This document shows positions 10,125 to 22,442 of a stretch of 64,000 nucleotides of DNA, one piece after another. A program made the position numbers and the translations under genes. Each line of letters starts with the position of its first letter. Position 1 is the stretch's first letter. This DNA comes from Cercophora sp. LCS_1 (Eukaryota; Ascomycota; Sordariomycetes; Sordariales; Lasiosphaeriaceae), in NCBI GenBank assembly GCA_036250225.1, contig JAPZLL010000055.1:1697-65696 (forward strand), written 5' to 3'. The notes under the pieces are model-generated. The model was given only the letters and a program-made list of their open reading frames with translations, ran no database searches and was not told the DNA's origin.

Positions 10125-11366
10125 CTAAAAAGGAAGCAGATTGCTTTGACCGACAAGGAGCTCAGCAAGCGCCTCGTCCGCTCCTGCAACTACAGATTCG
10201 CCATCATTAGTGATCGCGCTCAAATCTAACCTCGGACCACCGAGTTCAAGAAGTGTGCAAGCGGCTCTGTAGTCTTTCCAGGATGCGGCTACGTGTACAG
10301 GCGTCCAACCCTCGTGATCCACCGCGGTAACATCAGCGCCTGCCCCAAGCAGCTTCTCAACGATGTCCAGGAATGGTGTGCCCCGTTGTCCGGAGCTTGG
10401 TCTAGCGAGTGCGAAATGTAATATGGGCTGTGCACCACGAAGGGGTAGTCGCTGTTGGTGGACATTCGCGCCGAACGTGGTCAGAATGGCCACTGCATCT
10501 GCCAAGCCGTGTTCAACAGCAAAGGGGAGTGCACTTCTGCCAAGCCCGTCTGGGGCATCAATTATATCTTGAAGTCTCCCCTCGCTGGCGACGCGAAACA
10601 GGTAATCGATCAGTGGTTCGGAATCCTGGCTGATGCAGAGCAGCACCTCGTGGAGTTCGGTAAGCCCTCGGCTCTCTTTGTAGTCCCTCCAAGGATCGTC
10701 GACAGGCTTTTCAAATAAAATCCCAACTTCGATGAGACCAGGGCGCAAAGGCCGCCTATTAGCGGCAGATTCCACGAGTACAGCCTCGATCAAGGAGTCC
10801 ATGGGGGTGCTTCGGAATCGTTAGTTTAACACAATGGGGAAGATGTTTAAAGACGCACTTTCCGACATCGTCTGCCCATCTACAAGCATCGGCTTGCAAT
10901 AATGCCTTGGACACTTCCATGGCAATGGCTACGCCATGGCTCCGCCAGCAGTAAATAGTGGAGTACTGGGCAAGTTAGTCAGTTAGCGTGACTCGCAAAC
11001 ACGGGAGGAGATTCTTACATAGAGCAAGCCAAGAACATAGGGATCCACTACATCAATAGAACCTTGCGTTAAAGACATTCTCATTCCGTAAATGTCGCCA
11101 TTCTGCACATAGATAAATATAGGTAAATCGTAGGAAGTAACAACCGGGAGGCGATAGTAGACTCCCTCGGATGGCCGGTGGAATGCGTGGTCCGTGGTCA
11201 ATGAGCCGGCTTCGGACTCCTCGGCACATACGCGAATCTCTTCATCTATCGTGATGATATTATGGAAGGGAGCATGGTGGGTCGAAGCGCCAGTCTCTGC
11301 AGCGGGTATCTGGTCGGGCTCGTCGAGCCGATTTCTGAGACTTGGAATGTCTTGCCACTTTTGCAT
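10125..11366 (-). CDS. Ankyrin-repeat protein
   Basis: Three minus-strand exons, 11366-11019, 10965-10859 and 10809-10125, are joined by introns of 53 and 49 nt with GTAAGA/GTGCGT donors, CTGAC/CTAAC branch sites and AG acceptors. The sum is 380 codons, in frame. The N-terminal 200 residues have no recognised domain. The C-terminal half has about four ankyrin units, for example GRSALPFAVEHGLADAVAIL and GWTPVHVAASWKDYRAACTL. It probably acts as a protein-binding scaffold. The start at the ATG at 11366 is a choice, because an upstream exon ending before the TTTAG near 11380 is possible. It converges tail-to-tail with the ubiquitin hydrolase gene, with a gap of 5 bases. Confidence 0.72.
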
Positions 11367-11379
11367 CAAGAGTTCTAAA

Positions 11380-11827
11380 TGATTTGTGAGTCGGGTGAGT
11401 ACTGGGGCGGCTACGGAGCTGTGATCGTGATGAAGAAGAAGAAGGAAAGAAGCTATCCAGGGCTGCGGAGCCGCCGGGGGGTCTCTGGTGGGCGCGGGAC
11501 CAAGGCCAGTGGCTGTGATATATCGAGATACCTAGGTAGATACCTAGTCATGAAGCCGATCCAACACGCCATCGAGTGAGATATTTCTTGCTGGGTTTCA
11601 AGCTAGAGATATCTAAGGTACTTGTTCAATCTCACATCAATACGCTGGACGAATTCCAAGTTAATATGCAAGAACTATACAAACTATACACTAGACACGT
11701 CAGGAACTTTGCCCTTTCTATTTCAAAAAGCGCAAGACTCACTAGACCTACAAAACGTAGCAGAAGCGTGTAGATATCTGATAGTTAGGTTATTAAAAAG
11801 CGGACAAACCTCTTAGTCTAGGTCATG
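11380..11827. other. Intergenic AT-rich stretch with near-palindromes
   Basis: The composition becomes AT-rich from about 11520. A repeated TACCTAG motif forms a near-palindrome at 11528-11550. Two short plus-strand frames (11576-11773, 11622-11816) have no recognisable product. It may be a decayed mobile element, but nothing diagnostic is left. Confidence 0.4.
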
Positions 11828-14435
11828 TTAATCTTCCGAGGTTTCGCCTGAAAATCTTAGAACGACGCTTGATCCCTTCCCGAGTAATCCCGCCTGTCTC
11901 TCTAAGAAGAGCACCTTGGGTCTGTCATTCTCGTAGCTTAACTTCTTGTCAGCCATCTTCAAACCACCAACGTTCACCGCCCTACGCAATTTCCACTTCT
12001 TAACCCTCTCATCGGCCATTTTACGGCGAAGAAGCTTCTTATTCTTACGGCTCAACGCCCCTGCGCCGCCATAGACAGTAGCCAATTCGGGACGCGTCAG
12101 TAGAGCCTGTTTATTGTTCAAACTCTCGAAAGGTACATGCTCAAGCCACTTGTGCACACCGTAATCTTTGCGCAGGGCTTGGATCATCATGGCTTCGACG
12201 CAGCACCAGGCGCGGTCGTAATATTGTTCATCGTTGAGGGTGATGACGAGATCGCATTGGGTGATTATCAGCGGGAGGGCGGAGACGCCTGAGATAGGGT
12301 CATCCTGGTTCACGCAGGCGAAGTCCTGTGCTGGAACGATTAACAGGCTCCAACGATTGACAAGGGGAATCAATGACTGAGAATTTACCCACCATCCAAA
12401 TGAAGAGTTTATCCTTGTCCTGGACGCGGCAATCTCCAAAGGCCAGGTATGTCTCCACTGCCTCAATCATGCGCGTATATTGAGTGTGGTCGGTGTCATC
12501 GGGAGAGGCTCGGTTCGGGTCTCGGTTGATCCACCGATACGAGAAGAAGATGACGAACTCGGCCTCTTGGTCACCTCCTTCATTCAACTCCTGGGATAAC
12601 TCCAGTGGCTGTGCCAGACCGTCGCTTGACCTCGGAAGTCTCCCAAAGTCGACAAAGTCGGTGTACTTGATAGCCCTGAGCCGATCAAATAGACGGCTAG
12701 CTTCTGGATCTGCGGCTAGGGCCTCCGCATACACCCGTCTCAGCTGGATAATGGTCTCCCGTTGGTCGTTCTCGTTGGAGCGACCGCTCTTGTCGCATCT
12801 GAGAAGCACCGGCCGAATCTTGTCCTGAAATATCTCACGGTATCCCTTTCGAAGTCTCGCCTCGGTCAGCTTCTCCTTGACATGCGCTTGAACTGCTGCC
12901 GCACTCTCTCGACCCGCAAGCAATTGCCTCGTCAACCCTTCCAACACAATCGCTTCTGCCTCAGGATCGTCGGCAAACACGGCATAATCCAGCGCACTGT
13001 ATCCAGTCTTTGGACAAGCAACTAGGAGATCCGCCCCAGCCTCAACCATCTCCTCTAAATACCGTCGGTGCTCTGTTGAAGGCTCCATGCACAGCGCAAT
13101 GGCAGGCGCGATGACCTCCCTCGCCTCGCCAAAGTACCCAGGGGGGCCCTCCCTCGAATTCCACTGTTTAAGGGCTTCCTTCCCCCTGCCTGCTCGAAGC
13201 AGAGCCCGTCCATGAAAGAAGCGAGAGAGGGGCAGGGCCGAGCTATAGTCCCCTAGCGCTAGTTGGACCCCCTGTCTGGATGTCTGTACGGCGCGTTCAA
13301 CCCAATGAGAATCCCTCGCATGATCGAGATCCGCCAAAGCGGTATAACAGAGAGATAGTCTTGACAAGCCGATGCATTCCCACGACACACCCTGCCAGGT
13401 TCGAGCTCGTTGCCCGTGGGATCCATGGTCCGACACATCATCGCAGACCTCCTGCGCAAGCCTTATGCGCTCGTCGAGATGAGCAATGGCGCTTTCGATG
13501 CGGTTCTTAGCCTCCTGTTTGACATCCGGGTCATGCGGATTTTGTTCCAACAGCTGCATCGCGCTCTGGTACAGAGCCATGCCCAGGTTCCCGACCGCCC
13601 GACACGCGACACGTTTCCATTCCCGCCCTCCCTTCTCGCCCATCTCATATTGCCGGGCGAAATAATGTCTTGCTTCCTCGTGGCGATCGGTGAGGCGATA
13701 CACAGTCCCCAGCTCGGCTTCGATGTTGGCTCGCTCTCTGGTAGGGGGTCCGGGGAGGGCGTCTGCGAGGACGAGGGCTTCTTGCAGTGTCTTGATGGCA
13801 TCGGGATATCGGCCTTGCAGCCGTTTGGCCCAGCCAATGTTCCCGACAACTTGGTACTTGCGGGATTTGAGGTTGGCATGAGTTTCGCATAAGTGCAGTG
13901 CATTGGTAAAGCATTGGAGGGAGAGCTCTAGGTTAGAGCGGTCCAGGTGCTGCCGGCCCTGGTCCATCTCTTTTTGCCATAACTGAAGGGGGCGAGCGTC
14001 CAATTTTTTGTTTGTCCGCGCCATGACTCTCCTGGCACCTTTTCTTTTTATGAATTGAACAAGAAGTGGTTTTGTCGAGGACATTCGCGCGAAGTCTCCA
14101 GAGAAATAGCGGGGATTTGAATGCACGGACATTGCTGCCTGGGAACCTGCATTGTCAATGATGCACGGTTCCTGCATGCGCTGAACTTCCTCGAGGAGGG
14201 AGGGCCAGCGTCGTTCAAAACCCGCCGAATCCCTTCGCCCATTCGTACCACCCCTGTGTGTGGATGTCCGCTCTTTATCAAGGATAATGATGGATTCAAG
14301 GTGTTGAACAACGGAATTAGGAGTGCTTTGAAGAAGGTGAGGTGCGAGACTTGGAGGGCAGAGGTTAAGTCCGAGGCGTTGAGGTAGGCAATACGAAAAA
14401 ATGCCAGAGGTAAAGGCGAGGCTGTTCATGTTCAA
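11828..14435 (-). CDS. TPR protein with C-terminal TIR-like domain
   Basis: Exons 14435-12393 and 12325-11828 around a 67-nt intron (acceptor CAGCACAG) give 846 residues. The ATG at 14024 (residue 138) is the more likely true start, giving 709 residues, because the first 137 residues look like untranslated leader. Tetratricopeptide repeats follow (about residues 155-420 of the long form, such as GNIGWAKRLQGRYPDAIKTL). A short ankyrin-like stretch comes next (EAGADLLVACPKTGYSALDY). The C-terminal domain begins AEFVIFFSYRW, continues LFIWM/DFACVNQDDP across the intron and ends YYDRAWCCVEAMM. Its Glu (about residue 725 long form, 588 short) sits where TIR domains keep the catalytic NADase Glu. 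A tail containing KVLFLERQ follows. I infer an NLR-like immune or cell-death protein. Enzyme activity is not shown. Confidence 0.8.
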
Positions 14436-14570
14436 GGTGTGGGCTAATTGTGGCCATTTTCATGTATGGGACTAATTCTGGGCCCACTCGGCTATAGTTG
14501 AAACAATTCAGCATGCTGCAGCGAAGCCTATCAAAATGGTGATTGCCCAGGGTGAGCAAAGGTGACCCAG

Positions 14571-14775
14571 TGTCAACGAGCGACGGAATAAGCCGTGTTC
14601 GTGGCTGGTAAGGCTGGGTAAGGCGCCAGAGGCTGGTCAGGCCATCCAGAAAGAGGGGTAACGGTCGGAAATCCCCACAACTGTGGCCGCTGATTTTGAA
14701 CACAACGAAGATAACGTCAATCAATTGAACACTTGTTTTGGCCACGGCCGGCTACCTACTATCACGAATATCGCG
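14571..14775 (-). repeat. Dispersed repeat R1, copy a
   Basis: About 190 bases closely match, in inverted orientation, the segment at 30602-30790. The cores share TGTGGGGATTTCCGACCGTT and the following run to CACGAACACGGCTTATTCC. The match is roughly 85% by eye with a few small indels. Both copies lie in intergenic DNA upstream of immune-type genes. It may be a fragment of a non-autonomous element or a solo terminal repeat. No target-site duplication was identified. Confidence 0.8.
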
Positions 14776-15023
14776 TGGTTTGGCTGTTTAAGAGCAATAG
14801 TCGACACCCAGCCTGGGTAAATCAACGTCCTGGATGAAGATGGAAATTTGTGTGCCTAGATTTGTCACATTACAGGTAATCTCCACATCAGGGGTCAATT
14901 GCAGGGGCTGCTGCCACAACGGCCGCGGTTGCCTCGCACAGCCTGACCAGAGAAAAACGTTCTCACGTCGTTGCTCAAGTTGGGAAACATTCATCACTTC
15001 TGCAAAAAGTGCAATGCCGCACT

Positions 15024-15345
15024 GTCAGGGTTAGGGCTAGCGTGGCATTGAAGGATTGGTCGGATTTCCAAACCCCTAGTGCCTTGGCATGAGGTGCTGG
15101 CGCCCATCGGGGCAACCTCCACGACCAACCGTTTGGTGATGGCCGCCATCACATTGGTTGCTCTGAGCCCACCTGGCCTGCACGGTTGTGGACGGAACGA
15201 AGGATAAAAGGAGGCCTCTGGCCGCACCAGATTGTATCTTAGCCTCTTCTCTTCAAGGACTTTTGAGGCCATTGAAGATTCTTGTGAGTAGAGTCAGTGC
15301 CTTCAGGACCACCGATTGATCCAAGCCCGCGCGCGCAGCGCGAAG
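15024..15345 (+). promoter_or_regulatory. Dispersed repeat R2, copy a, forming the upstream region of a HET gene
   Basis: This segment of about 320 bases matches 39926-40250 in the same orientation (about 80-85% by eye, from GTCAGGGTTAG to the CCACCGATTGATCCAAGC block). It ends 36 bases before the ATG of the HET gene at 15382, so it must contain that gene's promoter or leader. A TATA-like GGATAAAAGG lies at 15202-15211. The other copy has lost that box. It may be a solo terminal repeat or another mobile fragment acting as a promoter. Confidence 0.65.
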
Positions 15346-15381
15346 CCTTTGGCCCTGTCACATGCAATATCAGCCCATCAA

Positions 15382-18148
15382 ATGCCAATCCGGGTCCAGA
15401 TCGGGGTCCGCGACTGCGGTCACTGGACAGCTCCATACCAGACAACTATCGGTCTCGAGACCCTTCAATCCCAAGCTGCAGATTGCAAATCATGCGCCGC
15501 CATCCTCGAGTGGTTCTTGCAAGCTCACGCGTCACAGTCGAGCGCCGAAGCAGCACAAGTGGCAGTGTCACACGCATACAAAACATCACGTCAACACTCG
15601 TGGGGATTGCGCGGCTACCGATTCGGTATCAGTTGCTTTCGCGGGGCATGGTTCACCAAAAAGTTTATCCGCGACCTTGTGGTGACGCTGCTTTGCTGCG
15701 GTCTTCTCGCATTGAGCATTGCCTCGCCTGTCATGATCGGCATAGCTGCTGTTGCTTTTGCATGTCTAGCAGGTTTAACCACAGTCTGTTGCTGCGGGTG
15801 CGGGTTCTGGATCTGGGAGGTCATCAAGATCGGGCTTAAATGGTTCAAGGCGTCATTTCTCCTTAGCGTGGGCCTGATCCTCGAGTCCTTGACGAAGACC
15901 TTGACCTCGATTCTGCGAATGCTGGGGGCTAATCTCAGCTACGAGCCATGGAACCCAAGATATGTTGCCCTCCCCGCTTGGAGCGAACTCGACGATGAGG
16001 GATATGAGGATCTTGAATCTGGCATGAATCTCCCGTTTACCAAACTAACCAGGGAATGGATCCCGTTGGCACACCCTTTATTCCAGTTTCCACGAGGCTC
16101 GTCCTGTGTCCGCATATCGTCGTCCGCTGAGTCGCCGGGTTCTGGATGTGGAATCAACATTTATCATCATACCTACAATCCCCGTGGGCCAGTTGGATCT
16201 CTGGTGTATTTTGCACCCTCAATAGGCCAAAGAGAGAACCACCCGACTGACTTTTTGTCTCTTGGAGGAGGGAAGTTGTTCTTGTCTCTGTGTAAGTTTC
16301 TCGTCCAATAACAGTTCCTTAAGACCTCCATGTTCTGATGCGTTAGCCACAGGGCCTCGAGAAAAGCAACGCTGGGATACAATGAGGTCTCGAATTGGCA
16401 GCAGTCTCGCCAAGATACAGGGACAAGAATACGCCCAAATCACATCCATTCCAAAAGATTTGAGGGCGATTCTCAACTCATCCCTTCCGACGCGACTCCT
16501 TGATCTCGGACAGGACATCTCCAGTGTTCAAAATATAACCGTCTCAGCTCTGCGATCAAAACTGGCAACGGCCACAGTCAAACTCATAACGACGCCACCA
16601 AATAGCCGGGGAAGATATCTAACTCTGAGTCACCGCTGGGGAGACGATGAAGTCTTCAAGCTCACAAAGTCCTCCCTTTCGTCCTTTGAACATGGCATTC
16701 CTTTCTCTTCGTTGGGTGCGACTTTCCAGGACGCCATAGTCGTCACCAAGCTTTTACAGCATCGGTATCTGTGGATCGATGCACTCTGCATTGTGCAAGA
16801 CGACGAGGATGACTGGGAACGCGAGTCTTCTCGGATGGCGGCAGTTTACAGCAATGCCTCGTGCACAATTTCAGCTCATACTGCTCAAGACAGCAATGCC
16901 GGGTTTTTGGATGCCAGCCTCGAGCCTCCTCCGACCCTTGTATTGCGCTCGTCGCGCTACTTCTTCAATCCTCGTCGAACCATCACTCATCTAACCCTCC
17001 TTGGCTCATTTGGGGACCAGGTAAAGCGGAGTTTCCTCAGTCAACGGGGCTGGGTCTTCCAAGAAAGGGTGCTATCCAGAAGACTCCTGCACTTTGTGCA
17101 GCATCACACCTTTTTTGAAGACGCCGCCGCCGTGGTATCAGATGACGTTGTCAGCGCTGACTTACCGCCGCTTCATCGATTGGAGGACAACAAATGGTCT
17201 GTCACGGACTCCTGTCACGGATTCGTCTACTGGTATCGGCTTGTGCAGAACTACTCCGAGTGTTCCCTCACTTATGAGAAGGATCGACTGCCGGCCATTG
17301 CCGGTCTTGCCCAGAGCTTTAGTGAGATGAACAACCCTGGCCGGTACATGTTTGGGCTGTGGGAAAAGTCGCTCCATATTGGCCTTTTATGGATCAATGG
17401 CAGCGGGCGGCCCCTCGGGAGGAGAAATCGCCAGATTGAAGCCGAGGATAGTCAGTCGGACAGACTAACTTTGACGAGTCGGGTGTCAATTGATCCTTCT
17501 CAACATCCTGAGCCGGCTGCGGGTGAGGTTCGGGACGAAGATGAGCCCTCGTCCGCTACGCAAGAAGAAGAGACAGATAAGGAAGGCAAGACCACGATGG
17601 CAAACAACGGCACCACCTGCACCGACAAGAGCGCACCCTTGATGCCTTCTTGGTCATGGGCTGCTTGCCGAGGCGCCGTCGTTTACCCCAAGACCATCTC
17701 GGACTCAATGACGTCGGACATTGTCCTCACTGGGAACTCCCAAAGCCCTCAAAACGGACAACTTGGTGTGGATACAAGGCCAAGTCTAATGGTAGAAGGC
17801 CCCTTGGTCCATCTCACGACAGCGCTAGCGACGCGAAAACAAACCGACTCCCCACTGCATGGTCTGTACACCCTGACATCAGAGAGAAGCCAATTCGGGA
17901 CCTGGGTATCGCTGGACCATGAGGCGGCTTCGGAAAGCGTGGTGTTTCCCAAACTGTCTTGTCTTCGGCTCTGTTCTCTTCGCGAGGCGGATAACTCGTT
18001 TGTGCTGCGCTACGAGACCATGTTCTACTTTTTGTTGCTCGAGGAGATTGACGGGTCTGAGTCGGGGCGTTATCAGAGACTTGGTGTTGGTGTGACCTCG
18101 CAGGACCATTGGAAAGGGGTCAAGAGATCCGAGGTTGAGATTGCGTGA
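15382..18148 (+). CDS. HET-domain protein with an internal transmembrane hairpin
   Basis: Exons 15382-16291 and 16353-18148 around a 61-nt intron (GTAAGT donor, CACAG acceptor) give 901 residues in frame. The frame is open further upstream but the first ATG is 15382. The N-terminal part has AADCKSCAAILEWF, the cysteine element common before HET domains. Two or three hydrophobic segments follow (about 15680-15890), rich in Cys around VCCCGCGFW. The HET core is YLTLSHRWG, then LWIDALCIVQDDEDDW and MAAVYSNASCTISA, followed by GWVFQERVLSRRLLHF. HET proteins trigger incompatibility cell death when a partner differs. The membrane segments between the Cys element and the HET core are unusual and suggest a membrane-bound form. 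The promoter lies in repeat R2. Confidence 0.85.
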
Positions 18149-18724
18149 GGACCTAACACCTTTTTGCGACGCGCAGGCAGCAGGAGCAATTAACATTGCG
18201 GCCCGCACCTGCCCACTTGGGTTTCATCGTTTGGGAAAAACTACCCGCCCCGCAGGGACGCATTGCCAGACCCAATCACAAAAGTCCTCTGCTTTGACCT
18301 TGGCGCACGATCAAAGGCAACGGAATTCGGGTGCAATTTTCGCTAAGAATCCTTCCGAAGCTCTAAATAGGCTGCCAACCCTGCTATTGGGCAGTGGGTC
18401 GCCCTGTGCTACCGAGCACCGCCACGCGCCGAATAACGGTCGCATCGAGAATGGGACCAATCGCGGCTAAAATCGTCGCTTACAACGCCAACGCGACGTT
18501 AACCTGGGATGGCCTTCGGCTCCTGACCACTCGGTGTGGATGTGTCAGTTTTTTTGTCTCGTCCCCCTGAGCATTGTCCGAGTCAATCTCCCTCAGAATG
18601 CATTTTCCTCCAGCGTGCACTGTAGGGGTGCTTTCATTCATCTTCAACACCGTCGTTGTTATGAACATTTTCCATCACCAACTGCAGAGGTGATCGATTC
18701 CTCGGGATCAGTTCGACGACCAAG
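18149..18724. other. Intergenic, no supported gene
   Basis: About 575 bases between two genes on the same strand. No frame, repeat or RNA signal was recognised. It should hold the terminator of the HET gene and the promoter of the DUF3433 gene. Confidence 0.5.
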
Positions 18725-21700
18725 ATGGGCAAGGTGCATGTGTCGTGGCCGACACGCAGCAACCGCATCAAAACCGACATCCCAAACTTCAAGGCAATAC
18801 CCCTGCGATGGCCGTTTTTAACCTTGTTGTTCCTTCTGATCTGCACCCTGCTTGGCGTTCTCGAGTTTCTGGTGCGACTCCTTCCAAATGAGGAAGACCG
18901 TGAAGAAATTCCTCATGACTTTCGCGGGAAAGTCAATTGGAAGCGCCATGTTGAGATGGAAGCATTCGCCAGCCAGCCGAGGATGATGGTACAGGACTTC
19001 ATGCCCATATCGACGACGATGATGACGACGACACACAGTTCGACACGCACGACCACCTCGTCCGCACTAGCAATCACGCAACCTCCAGAGCACAAATTGG
19101 ACGCCAGGGTTCCTCGGCCATGCGACACCTGTTATCCCAACACGGAGCCCATCAGGACCTACCTCACCTGGGCCAACCAGTGGGTCGGCGACCAACGAGA
19201 CATGTTCAATGGACGGCGTCCCATCGCTCCTGGCGAAGACACCAGGGGCATGTGCGTCTACAACTACCACGCTGTCATCATGACGGACGACAAGTCGGCC
19301 TGCGAAGCAGTCATTGGCCCGGGAACCGGAACATACAACATCCCCATGGGCTGGGTGCGGGCAACATGGCTGAATAGCGAGATTTGGTTTCCTCCTGGCA
19401 GGTGCTTCGACAACTACGACCAGTGGTACAACGGAGAGACATCGGCGCTGAAGCGGTCCTGGAACGATATCTACGAAAACGTGACTGCCGTGGCCAATGG
19501 TGATTATAACCAGGTTGGCTTGAAGTATCTCAGCTGGTATAATGGGCTGGTCTTCAAGTTTTACGGCTGCACTTCGATCGCGGGACTGGCCAAGAGGGCG
19601 ACGACCATTTCAGCGACGTCGTCAGTCGCATCCAACAGCGTACTCTTTGCCTATTATGGCATTTTCTTTCAGCGAAACGACGATGGGAGCATCGACTGGA
19701 AACAGCCTAGCGAGACCCCGGGCAATGTTGACAGGCGATGGTACTGTATGCAGGCTCGGATGACGCCCGAGGGATATTACTTTCAGAGCGGAGTCGCGCT
19801 GATGACCCTCTCGACACCGTTTCACACCTCGACATCAACAACGGCCATGGTTATCACCAGCGAGGCCACTCCGACACCGAGCATCACCGAGTCGACTGAC
19901 CTTCCGTCGACTGGAGCATCGACCGGAGCGTCGACACCCGTTGCAACCAGCGAGGTAGAGACTGAGCAAAGCTCCGCAGAGCCAACCCAGGCAAGCTCAC
20001 TTGTAACCGCCATCGACCAAACGTCACTCATGGCAAGCCCTGTCACAACACCGCCAACTGAATCTGGTCCGACCTCCTGGACCTTTGTCAACATCCCCGT
20101 TCTCACTTCTGTGTATACCTCGTTCACCACAACCCAAAACGGCACCCTCCGCACCATCTTCACCCCGGTGCCTACTTCCCAAACAGTCATGATTCAGTTG
20201 CCAGCAGTCATGCTCCCCATGACAACCTACACAACAACCGACTCCCTCGGCTCATCCACAACCATCACAACTGTCCCGGGCATCGCCATCCTCCGCACAG
20301 TCGTCACCATGTCCACCGACTCTCTTGGCTCTGTCTCAACATACACAACAGCCATCCCCGCCACCTCGGTCGTGGCAACCCTCACCAACGCAAAGGGCGT
20401 CGCAACAGCAACAGTGACCACATTCCCCGTCTTCCCGAAAATCCCCGGTTCCTCACCAGCCGATATCACCTTACCATCTTCATCATTGACCTACCTAACC
20501 GTCTACTTCCTCCCTCTCATCCTCACCATTTTACTCCTCATCCCACTGCAGTCCCTCGACGCGGAGATCAAACTCCTGCTCCCTTTCCGCTCCCTCTCGC
20601 GCATAGGCGGGTCAGACCACGCCATGACGATGAAGACATCCGGTCTCTACGGGGTGTGGAACTCGTTCCTTTTACTCATCAAGGAAAAAGATCCACTGTC
20701 TCTGGTATCAGATACGCTCATGTTGGCTGCAGCGATATTGGTATCGCTCAGCGGTGAAACAGTCGGTTTGAAGCTTCGAGGGAATTGCATCAAGCGGAAC
20801 CTGAACACCTGCTTTATTACGTTGGCTGTGTTCCGTACGCCAGCGAGGATAGCACAGGCGTTGCTGGCTCTTCTGGCCATCGGTGTGGCGGTGGTGTGGT
20901 GGTGTATGAAGCAACCTACTGGTGTTGCCACGCACCCGGGCAGTATGGCGGGACTTTGCGTGTTGTTACAAGGTCGGGAGGTCAAGGACGCAGTCAAGAA
21001 CGCAAGGGGCGATGCGGAGAAGAAGGCCGAGGGGAGACTGGAGAAGCAGATGAAGGGCAAGAGGTTCTTCTTGGGTGGGTTCGACGGCGCGGTAGAGGAG
21101 TATGGTATTTGTCAGGTTGATGCTGGGCAGCCGCTTGGTGTCAAGCTCAAGAGGGCAGCGCCCTTGATGGAACGGGGTGTCGAGGAGGGGCGGTGGCTGA
21201 GGGTTGGAACAAAGGAGCGGAGCGCGCAGAGTGCGTTTCTGGTCTTGTTGATGGGGTTGTTGGCGGTGATTCTGTATTATGAGAATGTGGTGTGGGAGGA
21301 TCCGACGATGAGCGCGTTTGAGACGTTTATGGACAGTCAGAGCTTTGGGGTTAATTTCCTGTTCACGGGGCTGGGTGTGGTGATTCAATTTGTTTGGGAG
21401 GATTTCTGCAACGGTGAGTTCTGGAATCCCGGTTCAAGTTGACCACAAGCTGACTTTTGCAGACTTTTTCATGATGAACACGTACCGACGGATGGCGTTG
21501 AAGCCGCAAGACGCCAGGTACTCGGTGTTGGAAGAGCGGGCGACAAATGTCTTTACTGGGCTGTGGCGAGCCCTTCGTCAACGGGAGCCCTTGGCTGGGG
21601 CGATGGCTTTTGCGGCGCTGCTGTCAAAGTTTCTACCGCTCTTCCTCTCGGGCGTCCCGTTTGCCACGGCGCAGACGTTTTACGCACATGAGGTGTGCAC

Positions 21701-22049
21701 ATGGGGATCGGTCGTCCTCCTCTGCGTCATGATTGTTATCCTGGTCTTGCACATGTGGCTGGTCAAATGGCCGCATATGCCCGTGTCAATCGAGACGCTG
21801 GCCGGTCGCATCTACTACGTCTGCGACTCAACCATGCTGGCAGACTTTGCGAGACTCTCGATGCTGGACAGGCGGGAGAGGGATCTGCGTGTCCAGCGGA
21901 TGGGGAGAAAGTATCGCTTTGGCTGGGTCACCGGGCTCTCTGGTGAAAGGAGAGTGGCTGCCGACTACGCCGAGGGTGAGACGGGATACCAGCTCAAGAC
22001 CTTGGGGACAAAAGGGTTTGGAGTGGGTGGCGAGATCAAGGGAAAATAA
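18725..22049 (+). CDS. DUF3433-type large membrane protein
   Basis: Exons 18725-21413 and 21463-22049 around a 49-nt intron (GTGAGT donor, CTGAC branch site, TTTTGCAG acceptor) give 1091 residues. An N-terminal membrane span (PFLTLLFLLICTLLGVLEFL) is followed by a long Ser/Thr-rich, presumably extracytoplasmic region. A second span is LTVYFLPLILTILLLIPL, and two DUF3433-like blocks follow. The second block, with GLWRALRQREPL, ALLSKFLPLFLSGVPF and VKWPHMPVSIETLAGRIYYV, is highly characteristic of this fungal family. The function is not established. The Ser/Thr-rich part is probably O-glycosylated at the cell surface. Confidence 0.85.
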
Positions 22050-22442
22050 GAAACAAATAGCTAGACTACAATAAGAAGACATTGAACAGTTCACATATCG
22101 GGGTGCTTGCGGTTTCGAGCTGTCTAGTGTGATGTGTTTGCCCTCCTCAGCTCCGTTACTCACGATGGTGGTAAGTCAGATGTCATCCAAACAATGGTGT
22201 GCCGCCCCAGCAGTCAAACAAACTCCACGTTGCGTCTCACAGCCAGAGTTGGTGGGCCACCTCACGGCTTTGTTGACAATCGCCAAGCATCGGTTAGTCA
22301 CTGACACGTCAGGTACGAAGATTTTAAAAAAGGCCACCTCTGGCTCGGTAAACTTTATTCCCTTTCCAACTACCAATACCCTCTCCAAGATCTCTTGAAA
22401 CAACACAACATACAGAAGTCACTTCAAGTCTTTTCAGCAACT
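22050..22442. other. Intergenic with promoter of the next gene
   Basis: About 390 bases. No gene was seen. A CT- and CA-rich stretch at 22360-22440 is the probable leader of the downstream gene. Nothing else was recognised. Confidence 0.45.

Noticed and set aside
11528..11550. Transposon terminal inverted repeat
   Set aside because: The TACCTAG near-palindrome is short, and no second terminus or transposase frame was found.
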